In this document: in pieces, positions 43,600-51,403 of the stretch | Layout of the letters: each line of letters begins with the position of its first letter | How positions within the stretch are numbered: the first letter of the stretch is position 1 | The notes under the pieces: generated by a model | What the model saw: only the letters and a program-made list of their open reading frames with translations | What the model was told of the DNA's origin: nothing | The model's database searches: none | Source of the DNA: Streptomyces sp. SolWspMP-5a-2 | GTDB taxonomy: Bacteria; Actinomycetota; Actinomycetes; Streptomycetales; Streptomycetaceae | Direction of reading: 5' to 3' | DNA: 55,923 nucleotides | NCBI RefSeq assembly: GCF_900091845.1 | Contig: NZ_FMCI01000315.1 | Coordinates: 1 to 55,923, forward strand | Translations under genes and position numbers: made by a program

Positions 43600-44367
43600 C
43601 TAGGAACGGATGAACTGCGGCCCCTGCGGGGGCAGCCGGAAGTCCGGGTCCAGGGGCGCGGGGACCGGCGGCGGATAGCCGTAGCCCGACTGCTGCTGCG
43701 GATAGCCGTACGTCGGCGCGGGCTGCGGGGCCGGCTGGGGATAGCCGTAGGCGGGCTGCGCCGGGAAGGCCGGAGGCTGCTCGGGAGGCAGCGGGTGGGA
43801 GGTCTCGGGGGCCGCCGCGCCGTCCGACTCGTCCACCGTGATGCCGTAGTCCGTCGCCAGGCCCTTCAGACCGTTGCTGTAGCCCTCGCCGAGCGCGCGG
43901 AACTTCCAGCCGTCGCCGCGCCGGTACAGCTCGCCGCAGATCAGCGCCGTCTCCTGGCCGGTCTGCGGCTCGACGTCGAAGTACGCCAGCGGTTCCGCGT
44001 CCGCGACCGACGCGTCGTAGAGCAGGATGCGCAGCCCGGGGACGCGGTCGAAGACGACGTCCTCCGCCGAGGCGACCAGCAGGATCTGGCTCACCTCCGG
44101 TTCGACCCCGGCCAGATCTGTCTGGATCGTGTCGGTGGGGCCCTCCGCGACCCGCTTCTTGCCCAGCCACCAGACCTTCCCGGAGGGGTGCCGGGGCTGG
44201 TTGTAGAAGACGAAGTCCTCGTCGGAACGCACACGACCGTCGGCACCGAGCAGCAGCGCGGAGGCGTCCACGTCCGGAACCCCCTGCCCCGGCGTCCAGC
44301 GCAGCACGGCACGGACCGTGGTCGCGTCGAGCGGGACGTTCGACCCTTTCAGCATCGCGTGCGTCAT
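43600..44367 (-). CDS. Divergent TerD-family protein with Tyr/Pro/Gln-rich tail
   Basis: 255 residues. The first 175 are TerD-like (DVDASALLLGADGRVRSDEDF, and GELYRRGDGWKFRALGEGY). The calcium loop is degraded: where copies 1 and 2 have GDNxTGEGEGDDE, this has LGKKRVAEGPTDTI, so calcium binding is probably lost. The C-terminal 75 residues are Pro/Gln/Tyr-rich with repeated YGYP motifs (AYGYPQP, TYGYPQQ, GYGYPPP), absent from ordinary TerD. Start at 44367. Divergent from the aldolase gene across 207 bases, so it may be co-regulated with the biosynthetic module. Confidence 0.9.
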   Translation of the reverse strand: MTHAMLKGSNVPLDATTVRAVLRWTPGQGVPDVDASALLLGADGRVRSDEDFVFYNQPRHPSGKVWWLGKKRVAEGPTDTIQTDLAGVEPEVSQILLVASAEDVVFDRVPGLRILLYDASVADAEPLAYFDVEPQTGQETALICGELYRRGDGWKFRALGEGYSNGLKGLATDYGITVDESDGAAAPETSHPLPPEQPPAFPAQPAYGYPQPAPQPAPTYGYPQQQSGYGYPPPVPAPLDPDFRLPPQGPQFIRS

Positions 44368-44574
44368 GCGGTCATCCTGCCCTCTCCGACCTGGCCACGA
44401 CAACGTGGGGTGGGACAGTCGCGGGCCCGGACGCGACCGGCCGCACGGGCGCCGACACAGCCGGGTTACCAGAAATTCATGCCCTGCGGGAACTGAGGAC
44501 ACGGGTCCCTACGTACTATTACCGGCCACCTATCACACGATCCACAGACCCACCGCGCACCACAGGGGAGCCTC

Positions 44575-45741
44575 ATGCGTCATTTCGGGCACATCGCCCC
44601 TGAGGTCAGACAACGCCTCTTCCACCGGGAACCGTGCGAGTTCGGCACCGGTTCCCCCGCCCGGCTGCTGGCCGCCGCCCTGGGCGCCACCCTCTACAGC
44701 CCCGCCACCCGCCCCCGGCTCGCCGACGACATCGTCCGGCAGGCGGAGCTGGGCGTGGTGTCGATGGTGCTCTGCCTGGAGGACTCGATAGACGACGCGG
44801 ACGTGCCCGCGGGCGAGGAGAACCTCGTCCGCCAGTTCGCCGACCTCGCCGCCCGCCCCGGCGCCGACCTCCCGCTGCTGTTCATCCGGGTCCGCACCCC
44901 CGAGCAGATCCCCGACCTGGTCGCCCGCCTCGGCGACGACGTCCGGCTGCTGTCCGGGTTCGTCTTCCCGAAGTTCACCGAGGAGCGCGGCATCCCGTTC
45001 CTCGAGGCCCTCGCCTGCGCCGAGAACTCCTCGGGCCAGCGCCTCTTCGGCATGCCCGTCCTGGAGTCCCCGGAGCTGCTCTACCGCGAGTCCCGGGTGG
45101 AGACCCTGGAGGGCATCGCCCGCGCCGTCGACAAGTACCGCGACCGGGTCCTCGCGCTGCGCCTGGGCGTCACCGACTTCTGCTCCTCCTACGGCCTGCG
45201 CCGCGCCCCCGACATGACGGCGTACGACGTCCAGATCGTCGCCTCCGTCATCGCCGACGTGGTGAACATGCTCGGCCGCGCCGACGGCACCGGCTTCACC
45301 GTCACCGGGCCCGTCTGGGAGTACTTCCGGGTCCCCGAACGCATGTTCAAGCCGATGCTCCGCAACAGCCCCTTCCTGGAGGGGCAGGCCGTCGAGCTGC
45401 GGATGAAGCTCATCGAGCACGCCATGGACGGCCTGCTGCGGGAGATCTCCCTCGACCAGGCCAACGGCCTCAGCGGCAAGACCTGCATCCACCCCTCCCA
45501 CGTCCTGCCCGTCCACGCGCTCTCCGTCGTCAGCCACGAGGAGTTCTGCGACGCGGCGGACATCCTGCGGCCCGAGCGTGGCGGCGGGGGTGTGCTCAGG
45601 TCGGCGTACACGAACAAGATGAACGAGGTGAAGCCGCACCGGGCGTGGGCCGAGCGGACCATGCTGCGCGCCGAGGTCTTCGGCGTGGCACGCGAGGACG
45701 TCAGCTTCGTCGACCTGCTCGCCGCCGGCATACCCGGCTGA
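44575..45741 (+). CDS. CitE-like HpcH/HpaI aldolase/lyase, Ter-associated
   Basis: 388-residue barrel enzyme. Landmarks are VVSMVLCLEDSIDDADVP (metal-binding Glu/Asp), LFIRVRTPEQI, GFVFPKFTEERGIPFLEA, LGVTDFCSSYGLRR and NGLSGKTCIHPSHVLPVHA, all matching citramalyl/malyl-CoA lyase-type proteins. It is the first gene of a three-gene run (20-base gap, then 1-base overlap) that Anantharaman et al. assigned by computation to a Ter-linked biosynthetic pathway. It should cleave or form a C-C bond on a carboxylic or ribosyl intermediate. The exact substrate is unknown. TACTAT at 44514-44519 may be its -10 and AGGGGAG its ribosome site. Confidence 0.88.
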   Translation: MRHFGHIAPEVRQRLFHREPCEFGTGSPARLLAAALGATLYSPATRPRLADDIVRQAELGVVSMVLCLEDSIDDADVPAGEENLVRQFADLAARPGADLPLLFIRVRTPEQIPDLVARLGDDVRLLSGFVFPKFTEERGIPFLEALACAENSSGQRLFGMPVLESPELLYRESRVETLEGIARAVDKYRDRVLALRLGVTDFCSSYGLRRAPDMTAYDVQIVASVIADVVNMLGRADGTGFTVTGPVWEYFRVPERMFKPMLRNSPFLEGQAVELRMKLIEHAMDGLLREISLDQANGLSGKTCIHPSHVLPVHALSVVSHEEFCDAADILRPERGGGGVLRSAYTNKMNEVKPHRAWAERTMLRAEVFGVAREDVSFVDLLAAGIPG

Positions 45742-45761
45742 GCCTCATCTCCTAGGGACGC

Positions 45762-48401
45762 ATGAACATCGCAGGAACCAACCGGGTCTGGTCCGGCAGC
45801 TGGGTCGCCGAGCGCCTCGGCGTCGAGCTGCTGGGCGACGACCGGCTCACCGAGCTGCTCGGCCTCGCCCTCCGCCGCAACCCCAAGCGCGCGCACCTGC
45901 TGGTGTCGAACGTGCTGGGCAAGCACGTGCCGCAGGCGCCGTCCGTGGTCTACGGCTCCGGGTTCACCCTCGGCCGCCGGGTGCGGGAGCTGCTCGGCGA
46001 CGAGGCCGCGGCCGCCGTCGTCCTCGGCTACGCGGAGACGGCGACCGGCCTCGGACACTCGGTCGCCGACGGCCTCGGCGTCGCCCCCTACCTCCACTCC
46101 ACCCGGCGCCCGGTGCCCGGGGTGGCCCCGGCGGGCGGCTTCGAGGAGGCCCACTCGCACGCCACCTCCCACCTGCTCCTGCCCGAGGACCCGGCGCTGC
46201 TGGTCGGCGAGGGGCCGCTGGTCCTGGTCGACGACGAGTTCTCCACCGGCAACACCGTCCTGAACACCGTCCGCGACCTGCACGAGCGCTATCCGCGCCG
46301 CCGCTACGTGGTGGTCGCGCTGGTCGACATGCGCTCACCCGGCGACGCGGGCAGGCTCGACGCGTTCGCCCGGGAGATCGGCGCGCGGGTCGACCTGGTG
46401 GCCGCCGCCTCGGGCACCGTCCGCCTCCCCGACGGGGTGCTGGAGCGGGGCCGCCGCCTGGTCGCCGAGCACGAGGAGCGGGTGCCGGGCACCGGCCGGG
46501 CGACCGCGTCCGCCGACGCCGTCCGGTCCGAGTCCGCGTCGCCCGTCGATGGCGTCCGGTCCGAGTCCGCGCTGCCCGTCGATGGCGTCCGGCCTGACTC
46601 CGTGTCGCCCGTCGATGCCGTCAGGTCCGAGGGCCCGTCGCCCGCCGACGCCGTCCTGCCCGAGTCCGAGTCCGTGCCCCGTGCGACCGGTCGGGTGGAC
46701 CGTGTCGACCTGCGGTGGCCGCAGGGGCTCCCGGACGGTGGCAGGCACGGCTTCACGCCCGCCCACCGCGCCCGCCTGGAGAGCGCCCTGCCCGCCATGG
46801 CGGCCCGCCTCGCCGAGGCGCTGCCCGCCGACGCCCGCCGCGTCCTCGTCCTCGGCTTCGAGGAGCTGATGTACGCCCCGCTGCGGCTCGCCCGTGAGCT
46901 GGAGCAGGTCGTCGAGGCGGAGGTGCGCTACTCCACCACCACCCGCTCGCCCGTCCTCGCCGTCGACGACCCCGGCTACGCGATCCGCACCCGCCTCGTC
47001 TTCCCGGCCCACGACGACCCGGCCGACGGGCCCGGCGAGCGGTACGCCTACAACGTCGCGGGCGCCGGGTTCGACGCCGTCGTGGCCGTCGTCGACTCCG
47101 CCGCCGACACCCCCGCCCTGCGCGCGCCCGACGGGCTGCCCGCGCGGCTCGCCGAGCACACCCCGCACGTCCTGCTCGCGGTCGTGCCCTCGTACGTCCC
47201 CGCGCCCCTGTACGTCGCCGCTCCCCCTGGAGAGAGACCCGCCATGCTGCCCGAGCCCCTCCGCGGCCCCGCCTTCTCCTCCTACCCGCCCGACGACGTC
47301 GGCTGGCTCCTCCAGGACCTCTCGGACATCACCCTGGAGGCGCCCACCGAGGAGCGCGAGGAGGCCGTGCAGAGCGGCGGCGCCCACTACGCCGAGTCGC
47401 TGCCGGTCGAGTACCAGCCGAGCGAGCACTACCAGCAGCTGTTCCACGCCGCCCTGCGCTCCTCCGCCGACCGGCTCGCGCGGGCCGTCGGCGCCGTCAC
47501 CGAGATCGTCCTCGCCGAACGCTCCCCGCGCCCGGTGCTGGTCTCCCTGGCCCGCGCGGGCACCCCCGTCGGCGTCCTGATGCGCCGCTGGGCCCGCTTC
47601 CGGCACGGCCTCGACCTGCCGCACTACGCGGTCTCCATCGTGCGCGGCCGGGGCATCGACGCCAACGCGCTGCGCTGGCTGGCCGCCCACCACGACCCGG
47701 CCGACGTCGTGTTCGTCGACGGCTGGACCGGGAAGGGCGCCATCACCCGCGAACTCCGCGACGCCCTCGCGGAGTTCGAGGCCGCCGAGGGCATCACCGG
47801 CTTCGACCCGGAGATCGCGGTGCTCGCCGACCCCGGCGCCTGCGTGCGCACCTACGGCACCCGCGAGGACTTCCTCATCCCCTCCGCCTGCCTCAACTCC
47901 ACGGTGTCCGGGCTGATCTCGCGCACCGTCCTGCGCGCCGACCTGGTCGGCCCGCACGACTTCCACGGCGCCAAGTTCTACCGCGAACTCGCGGGCGCCG
48001 ACGTCTCCTCGGACTTCCTGGACGCCGTCGCCGCCCGCTTCGGCGAGGTCGCGGACGCCGTCGACACCCAGGTGAAGGCGCTCCTCGCCGGGGACCGCGC
48101 CCCGACCTGGGAGGGCTGGGCCGCGGTGGAACGTATCAGCGAGGAGTACGGCATCCACGACGTCAACCTCGTCAAGCCCGGCGTCGGCGAGACCACCCGG
48201 GTGCTGCTGCGCCGGGTCCCCTGGAAGATCCTCGCGCGGGCCGGTGCCGGGGCCGACCTCGACCATGTCAGGCTGCTCGCCGAGCAGCGCGGGGTGCCCG
48301 TCGAGGAGGTCGACGAACTCCCGTACACCTGCGTGGGGTTGATCCACCCCCGGTTCACCCGGGGCGCGACCGGCGCCGACGGCCGGGCGGTGGCGGTCTG
48401 A
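45762..48401 (+). CDS. Double phosphoribosyltransferase-TRSP-StiP/PRTase-Pelota fusion, Ter-associated
   Basis: 879-residue multidomain protein. (1) Residues 1-240: PRTase_2 with the PRPP loop VLVDDEFSTGNT (154-165). (2) 253-304: an 11-residue tandem-repeat linker. (3) about 320-490: TRSP domain, with the namesake TRSP at 394-397. (4) about 500-770: a second PRTase/StiP-type domain with loop VVFVDGWTGKGAI (650-661). (5) about 770-870: a Pelota/L7Ae-like RNA-binding domain (VNLVKPGVGETTRVLLRR). In many genomes domains 1-3 and 4-5 are separate genes. M495 has its own GGAGAGAG site, so two products are possible. Predicted role: transferring ribosyl-phosphate groups to build a nucleoside-like metabolite (from published computation, untested). 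Confidence 0.9.
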   Translation: MNIAGTNRVWSGSWVAERLGVELLGDDRLTELLGLALRRNPKRAHLLVSNVLGKHVPQAPSVVYGSGFTLGRRVRELLGDEAAAAVVLGYAETATGLGHSVADGLGVAPYLHSTRRPVPGVAPAGGFEEAHSHATSHLLLPEDPALLVGEGPLVLVDDEFSTGNTVLNTVRDLHERYPRRRYVVVALVDMRSPGDAGRLDAFAREIGARVDLVAAASGTVRLPDGVLERGRRLVAEHEERVPGTGRATASADAVRSESASPVDGVRSESALPVDGVRPDSVSPVDAVRSEGPSPADAVLPESESVPRATGRVDRVDLRWPQGLPDGGRHGFTPAHRARLESALPAMAARLAEALPADARRVLVLGFEELMYAPLRLARELEQVVEAEVRYSTTTRSPVLAVDDPGYAIRTRLVFPAHDDPADGPGERYAYNVAGAGFDAVVAVVDSAADTPALRAPDGLPARLAEHTPHVLLAVVPSYVPAPLYVAAPPGERPAMLPEPLRGPAFSSYPPDDVGWLLQDLSDITLEAPTEEREEAVQSGGAHYAESLPVEYQPSEHYQQLFHAALRSSADRLARAVGAVTEIVLAERSPRPVLVSLARAGTPVGVLMRRWARFRHGLDLPHYAVSIVRGRGIDANALRWLAAHHDPADVVFVDGWTGKGAITRELRDALAEFEAAEGITGFDPEIAVLADPGACVRTYGTREDFLIPSACLNSTVSGLISRTVLRADLVGPHDFHGAKFYRELAGADVSSDFLDAVAARFGEVADAVDTQVKALLAGDRAPTWEGWAAVERISEEYGIHDVNLVKPGVGETTRVLLRRVPWKILARAGAGADLDHVRLLAEQRGVPVEEVDELPYTCVGLIHPRFTRGATGADGRAVAV
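46518..46673 (+). repeat. 33-bp tandem repeats encoding an 11-residue linker repeat
   Basis: Four full copies plus a partial one, each 33 bp, from 46518. Protein units are AVRSESASPVD, GVRSESALPVD, GVRPDSVSPVD and AVRSEGPSPAD. In-frame expansion in the linker between the first PRTase and the TRSP domain. Confidence 0.9.
47230..47246 (+). promoter_or_regulatory. Internal ribosome site and start inside the PRTase fusion
   Basis: GGAGAGAG (47230-47237) six bases before an in-frame ATG (47244, codon 495), precisely at the junction between the TRSP half and the StiP/PRTase-Pelota half. Consistent with a recently fused pair of genes or with an alternative 385-residue product. Confidence 0.6.
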
Positions 48402-49237
48402 TGGCGGTGGTGGTGGCGAGCGACCTCGACCGGACGCTCATCTACTCGGCGGCGGCCCTCGCGCTGACCATGCCCGACGCGCGGGCGCCCCGGCTGCTCT
48501 GCGTCGAGGTGCACGAGAGCCGACCGCTCTCCTTCATGACGGAGACGTCGGCCGCCCTGCTCACCGAACTCGGCGAACGGGCCGTCTTCGTGCCGACGAC
48601 GACCAGGACCCGCAAGCAGTACCAGCGCATCAGCCTGCCGGGCCCCGAGCCCGTCTACGCGATCTGCGCCAACGGCGGCCACCTGCTGGTGGACGGCGTC
48701 TCCGACCCCGACTGGCACGCCTCCGTGACCGAGCGCCTCGCCGCGCAATGCGCCCCGCTCGCCGAGGTCGGGGAGCACCTGCAGGCCACCGCCGACCCGG
48801 CCTGGGTGCGCAAGCACCGGGTCGCCGAGGACCTGTTCGCCTACCTCGTCGTGGAGCGCGAACTGCTCCCCGACGCCTGGGTGAAGGACCTCGCGGCGTG
48901 GGCGGAGGAGCGCGGCTGGGCCGTCTCGCTCCAGGGCCGCAAGATCTACGCCGTCCCGAAGCCGCTGACCAAGAGCGCCGCGATGCGGGAGGTCGCCGAC
49001 CGCACCGGCGCCCGTCTCACCCTCTCCGCGGGCGACTCCCTGCTCGATGCCGATCTGCTGGCGGCCACCGACCGCGCCTGGCGTCCCGGCCACGGCGAAC
49101 TCGCCGAGGCGGAGTGGACCGCCCGCGGGGTGACCGCCCTCGCCGAACGCGGCGTGCTGGCGGGGGAGGGCATCCTGCGCGCCTTCCTGGCCCAGGTCCG
49201 CGCGGAGGCCGACGAAGCCCAACTCCCCGCGAGGTGA
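48401..49237 (+). CDS. HAD-superfamily phosphatase, Ter-associated
   Basis: 278-residue hydrolase. Motif I ASDLDRTLI (D8 nucleophile, D10), motif II region FVPTTTRTRKQY (Thr), motif III Lys in KPLTKSAAMREV, and motif IV SAGDSLLDADLL. A large C2-type cap lies between motifs. The ATG overlaps the PRTase stop by one base (TGATG), so it is coupled to it. Predicted to remove a phosphate from the metabolite made by the lyase and phosphoribosyltransferases (inference from the published Ter scheme). Confidence 0.9.
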   Translation: MAVVVASDLDRTLIYSAAALALTMPDARAPRLLCVEVHESRPLSFMTETSAALLTELGERAVFVPTTTRTRKQYQRISLPGPEPVYAICANGGHLLVDGVSDPDWHASVTERLAAQCAPLAEVGEHLQATADPAWVRKHRVAEDLFAYLVVERELLPDAWVKDLAAWAEERGWAVSLQGRKIYAVPKPLTKSAAMREVADRTGARLTLSAGDSLLDADLLAATDRAWRPGHGELAEAEWTARGVTALAERGVLAGEGILRAFLAQVRAEADEAQLPAR

Positions 49238-49240
49238 CGG

Positions 49241-49435
49241 GCGGAGGCACCACGGGCTGATCGGCGGGGACACCGAGTCGGCAGGTGGAGACGGGCCCGA
49301 GTCGATCGGCGGAGACGGCCCCGAGTCGGCAGGCGGAGGCGTCCCGCGTCGACCGGCCGAGGCGTCCCGCGCTGACCGGCGGAGGCGTCCCCAGCCGACC
49401 GGCCGGGATGCCCCGCGCCGACCGGCCCCGACCCC
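49241..49435. repeat. Direct-repeat tract of about 21-24 bp units
   Basis: About seven degenerate copies resembling GTCGACCGGCCGAGGCGTCCCGC, separated by 21-24 bp, e.g. near 49300, 49350, 49373 and 49397, each with GNCGGC/GNCGACCGG cores. It lies directly after the HAD gene and before the tRNA fragment. No coding pattern is convincing. With the following elements this 421-base gap holds repeats, a terminator and the tRNA remnant. Confidence 0.7.
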
Positions 49436-49451
49436 GGTGAGCCCATGGAGA

Positions 49452-49479
49452 AGGCCCCCCACCGTCCGGTGAGGGGCCT
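49452..49479 (-). terminator. Terminator attached to the tRNA remnant
   Basis: AGGCCCC-C-CACC (49452-49463) pairs with GGTG-A-GGGGCCT (49468-49479), one C/A mismatch, 4-base loop. On the minus strand it follows the CCA end of the remnant by seven bases, as after a genuine tRNA. Confidence 0.7.
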
Positions 49480-49485
49480 CTTCGG

Positions 49486-49530
49486 TGGTGGGCGCGGACG
49501 GGTTCGAACCGTCGGCGTCCTGCTCGGCAG
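49486..49530 (-). pseudogene. 3' half of a displaced tRNA gene (tRNA-Val-like)
   Basis: On the minus strand: anticodon-stem 3' strand GCAGG, a perfect T-arm (GACGG, TTCGAAC, CCGTC), acceptor strand CGCGCCC, discriminator A and encoded CCA. The 5' half and full anticodon loop are missing. It matches the intact tRNA at 53231-53302 in the same orientation with about four to six mismatches over 40 bases. It is the piece expected when an element integrates at a tRNA 3' end. Confidence 0.8.
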
Positions 49531-49658
49531 GGGGCCGGTCGAGACAGGGCCGAACGCTGTGATCCGCTCACGGCACCCGGATGCGGCCGGTCCACGCCGC
49601 CGCCTCCGCGGTCGACCGGCGGTTGCCCGCGATGCGCGGCAGCGAGGAGTTCGACGGC

Positions 49659-50282
49659 TCAGCCCAGCCGGGTGGGCACCTCGTTCGCGGGCCCGCCGCC
49701 GACGAGACCGGTGGTCGCGAGGAGCACGCGGCGGCGGGCGGCCTGTTCGTCGTCGCCGAAGCGGTCGACGGCCCACGAGACGGCGGTGACCAGTTCGAAG
49801 ATCTCTCCGGCCGCGATGTCCGGTCGCGCCGCACCGACGGCCTGCGCACCCTCCAGCAGGACCTGTGTCTGGGTGACAAGCGCCGCTGTCGAGGGGGCGA
49901 CGGGGGAGCTCTGGTCCATGTGCGCGTCGGCGAGGCAGTACGGGAGGTCGTGCCAGATGCGCAGGAGCCACGCCAGATGCACCAGCCACTGGAGCAGGGC
50001 CTCGCCGGGTTCCTGTGTGCGGGCCAGGTTCTCCCCGTCCGCCACGGCCTCCGCGATGCCGGCCTCCATCACCGCGGAGAGCAGGTCCTCCCGGGTGGGG
50101 AAGTTCCGGTAGAGCGTCGCGTTGCCCACCCCGGCACGCACCGCGATCGCGTCCAGTGGCGCGAGCACGCCCTCTTCGGCGAACACCTCTCGCGCGGCGC
50201 CCAAGATCGCGTCGCGGTTGCGCTGCGCGTCAGCCCTCAGCCGCCGCCCGGACCCCGCCGCGGCCCCCGAACCTGCGCTCAT
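49659..50282 (-). CDS. TetR-family regulator
   Basis: 207 residues. Helix-turn-helix ILGAAREVFAEEGVLAPLDAIAVRAGVGNATLYRNFPTREDLL. The start at 50282 has an excellent AAGGAGAG six bases upstream; a longer TTG-initiated reading begins inside that ribosome site and is rejected. Divergent from an SDR gene with two near-identical operator dyads between. It lies inside the tRNA-bounded segment. Probable repressor of itself and the SDR (inference). Confidence 0.93.
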   Translation of the reverse strand: MSAGSGAAAGSGRRLRADAQRNRDAILGAAREVFAEEGVLAPLDAIAVRAGVGNATLYRNFPTREDLLSAVMEAGIAEAVADGENLARTQEPGEALLQWLVHLAWLLRIWHDLPYCLADAHMDQSSPVAPSTAALVTQTQVLLEGAQAVGAARPDIAAGEIFELVTAVSWAVDRFGDDEQAARRRVLLATTGLVGGGPANEVPTRLG

Positions 50283-50294
50283 GGCACTCTCTCC

Positions 50295-50346
50295 TTGCAA
50301 AAAGTGGGGACAGTCCCCATATACTCTTTGTGGGGGCAGTCCCCAC
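50295..50346. promoter_or_regulatory. Paired TetR operators and promoter between tetR and SDR
   Basis: Two dyads sharing TGGGG-R-CAG-TCCCCA: one at 50305-50319, the other at 50331-50345, centres 26 bp apart. Between them is -10 TATACT (50320-50325) with TTGCAA (50295-50300) 19 bases upstream. Binding at both would cover -10 and +1. Confidence 0.75.
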
Positions 50347-50363
50347 TTAGGGTTGGAGTATAG

Positions 50364-51092
50364 ATGAGCGCCACATCACTGACGGGACGGACCGTCTTCG
50401 TCACCGGGGCCAACGGCGGACTCGGCCAGGAGTTCGTCGCGGGCGCCCTCGCCCGCGGAGCGTCGAAGGTGTACGCCGCCACGCGGACGCCGAGGACGTG
50501 GGAGAGCCCCCTCGTCCAGTCCGTCCACCTGGACCTGACCAGCTCCGAGACCATCGCGGCCGCGGCGACACGGGCAGGCGATGTCGACCTCCTGATCAAC
50601 AACGCCGCCATCGCGCCGGAGGGCGACACGATCACCGGATCCATCGAGGACGTCCGCCGCGTCTTCGAGACCAACTTCTTCGGAACGCTTCAGGTGGCCA
50701 ACGCCTTCGCGCCGACGCTCGCCTCGCACGGCGGCGGCACGATGCTGAACGTGATCTCGTCCGCGGCCTGGGTCAGTGTTCCCACCGCGTACGGAGCCAC
50801 GAAGGCGGCCATGTGGTCGGCCTCCAACGGGCTTCGCCTGGCGCTGCAGGCCCAGGGGACGCAGGTGACCAGCCTGTTGGTGGGAATGGTCGACACCCCG
50901 ATGTCCGCGCGGTGGGACGTGCCCAAGGTCAGCGCGGAGTCGGTGGTCGAGCAGGCCTACGACGGCATCGCCGACGGCGCTCTCGAGATCCTTGCCGACG
51001 ACGAGACCCGCGTGCTCAAGGCGCGGCTGAACACCCCCGCTGAGGAGTTCTACCCCTGGATCCACGGGCTGCTCGGCGACTTCGCGGCCTGA
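50364..51092 (+). CDS. Short-chain dehydrogenase/reductase
   Basis: 242-residue NAD(P)-dependent oxidoreductase. The cofactor loop is VTGANGGLGQEFV, NNAAIAPEGD follows strand 4, and the catalytic set is the Ser of VISSAAWVS with Y143 and K147 in AYGATKAAMW. The coenzyme Arg/Asp region (AATRTPRTWE) suggests NADP preference. Under control of the divergent TetR. The substrate is unknown; probably a stress or xenobiotic carbonyl reductase carried on the integrated segment. Confidence 0.93.
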   Translation: MSATSLTGRTVFVTGANGGLGQEFVAGALARGASKVYAATRTPRTWESPLVQSVHLDLTSSETIAAAATRAGDVDLLINNAAIAPEGDTITGSIEDVRRVFETNFFGTLQVANAFAPTLASHGGGTMLNVISSAAWVSVPTAYGATKAAMWSASNGLRLALQAQGTQVTSLLVGMVDTPMSARWDVPKVSAESVVEQAYDGIADGALEILADDETRVLKARLNTPAEEFYPWIHGLLGDFAA

Positions 51093-51134
51093 ACGTCGGC
51101 GCACCGCACGCGCTCTCCGGGGAGGCACGGTCGT

Positions 51135-51170
51135 GGGGGGAGCCCCGGCGCGAAAGCCGGGGTTCCCTCC
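51135..51170 (+). terminator. Terminator downstream of the SDR gene
   Basis: 15-bp stem with two G-T pairs (51135-51149 with 51156-51170) and loop GCGAAA, 43 bases past the SDR stop. The rest of the 311-base gap to the XRE gene has no gene; a CATACCCTGG element near 51361 may be the next promoter. Confidence 0.75.
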
Positions 51171-51403
51171 GGTCCCGCCCATCGACGATGGGCTCGGGCA
51201 CACCGGCCTCGCACCCGCTTGCGGCGGTCCGGTCCCCGGCGGCAGGCGGCACGGCCGGGACCGGAGAGTGGGGGACGCGCCCCCGGGGTAGGGAGCAGAC
51301 CGGCCCGGCACGCATGCCGGTCGAGGCCGATCCGACAGGCCCACAGAAAAGGCTCCACCTCATACCCTGGCAGTGCGACCTGGACAGAGATTGGGGCGAG
51401 ACC

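Noticed and set aside
50283..50300. TTG start extending the TetR protein by six residues
   Set aside because: That codon overlaps the AAGGAGAG ribosome site for the better ATG at 50282.
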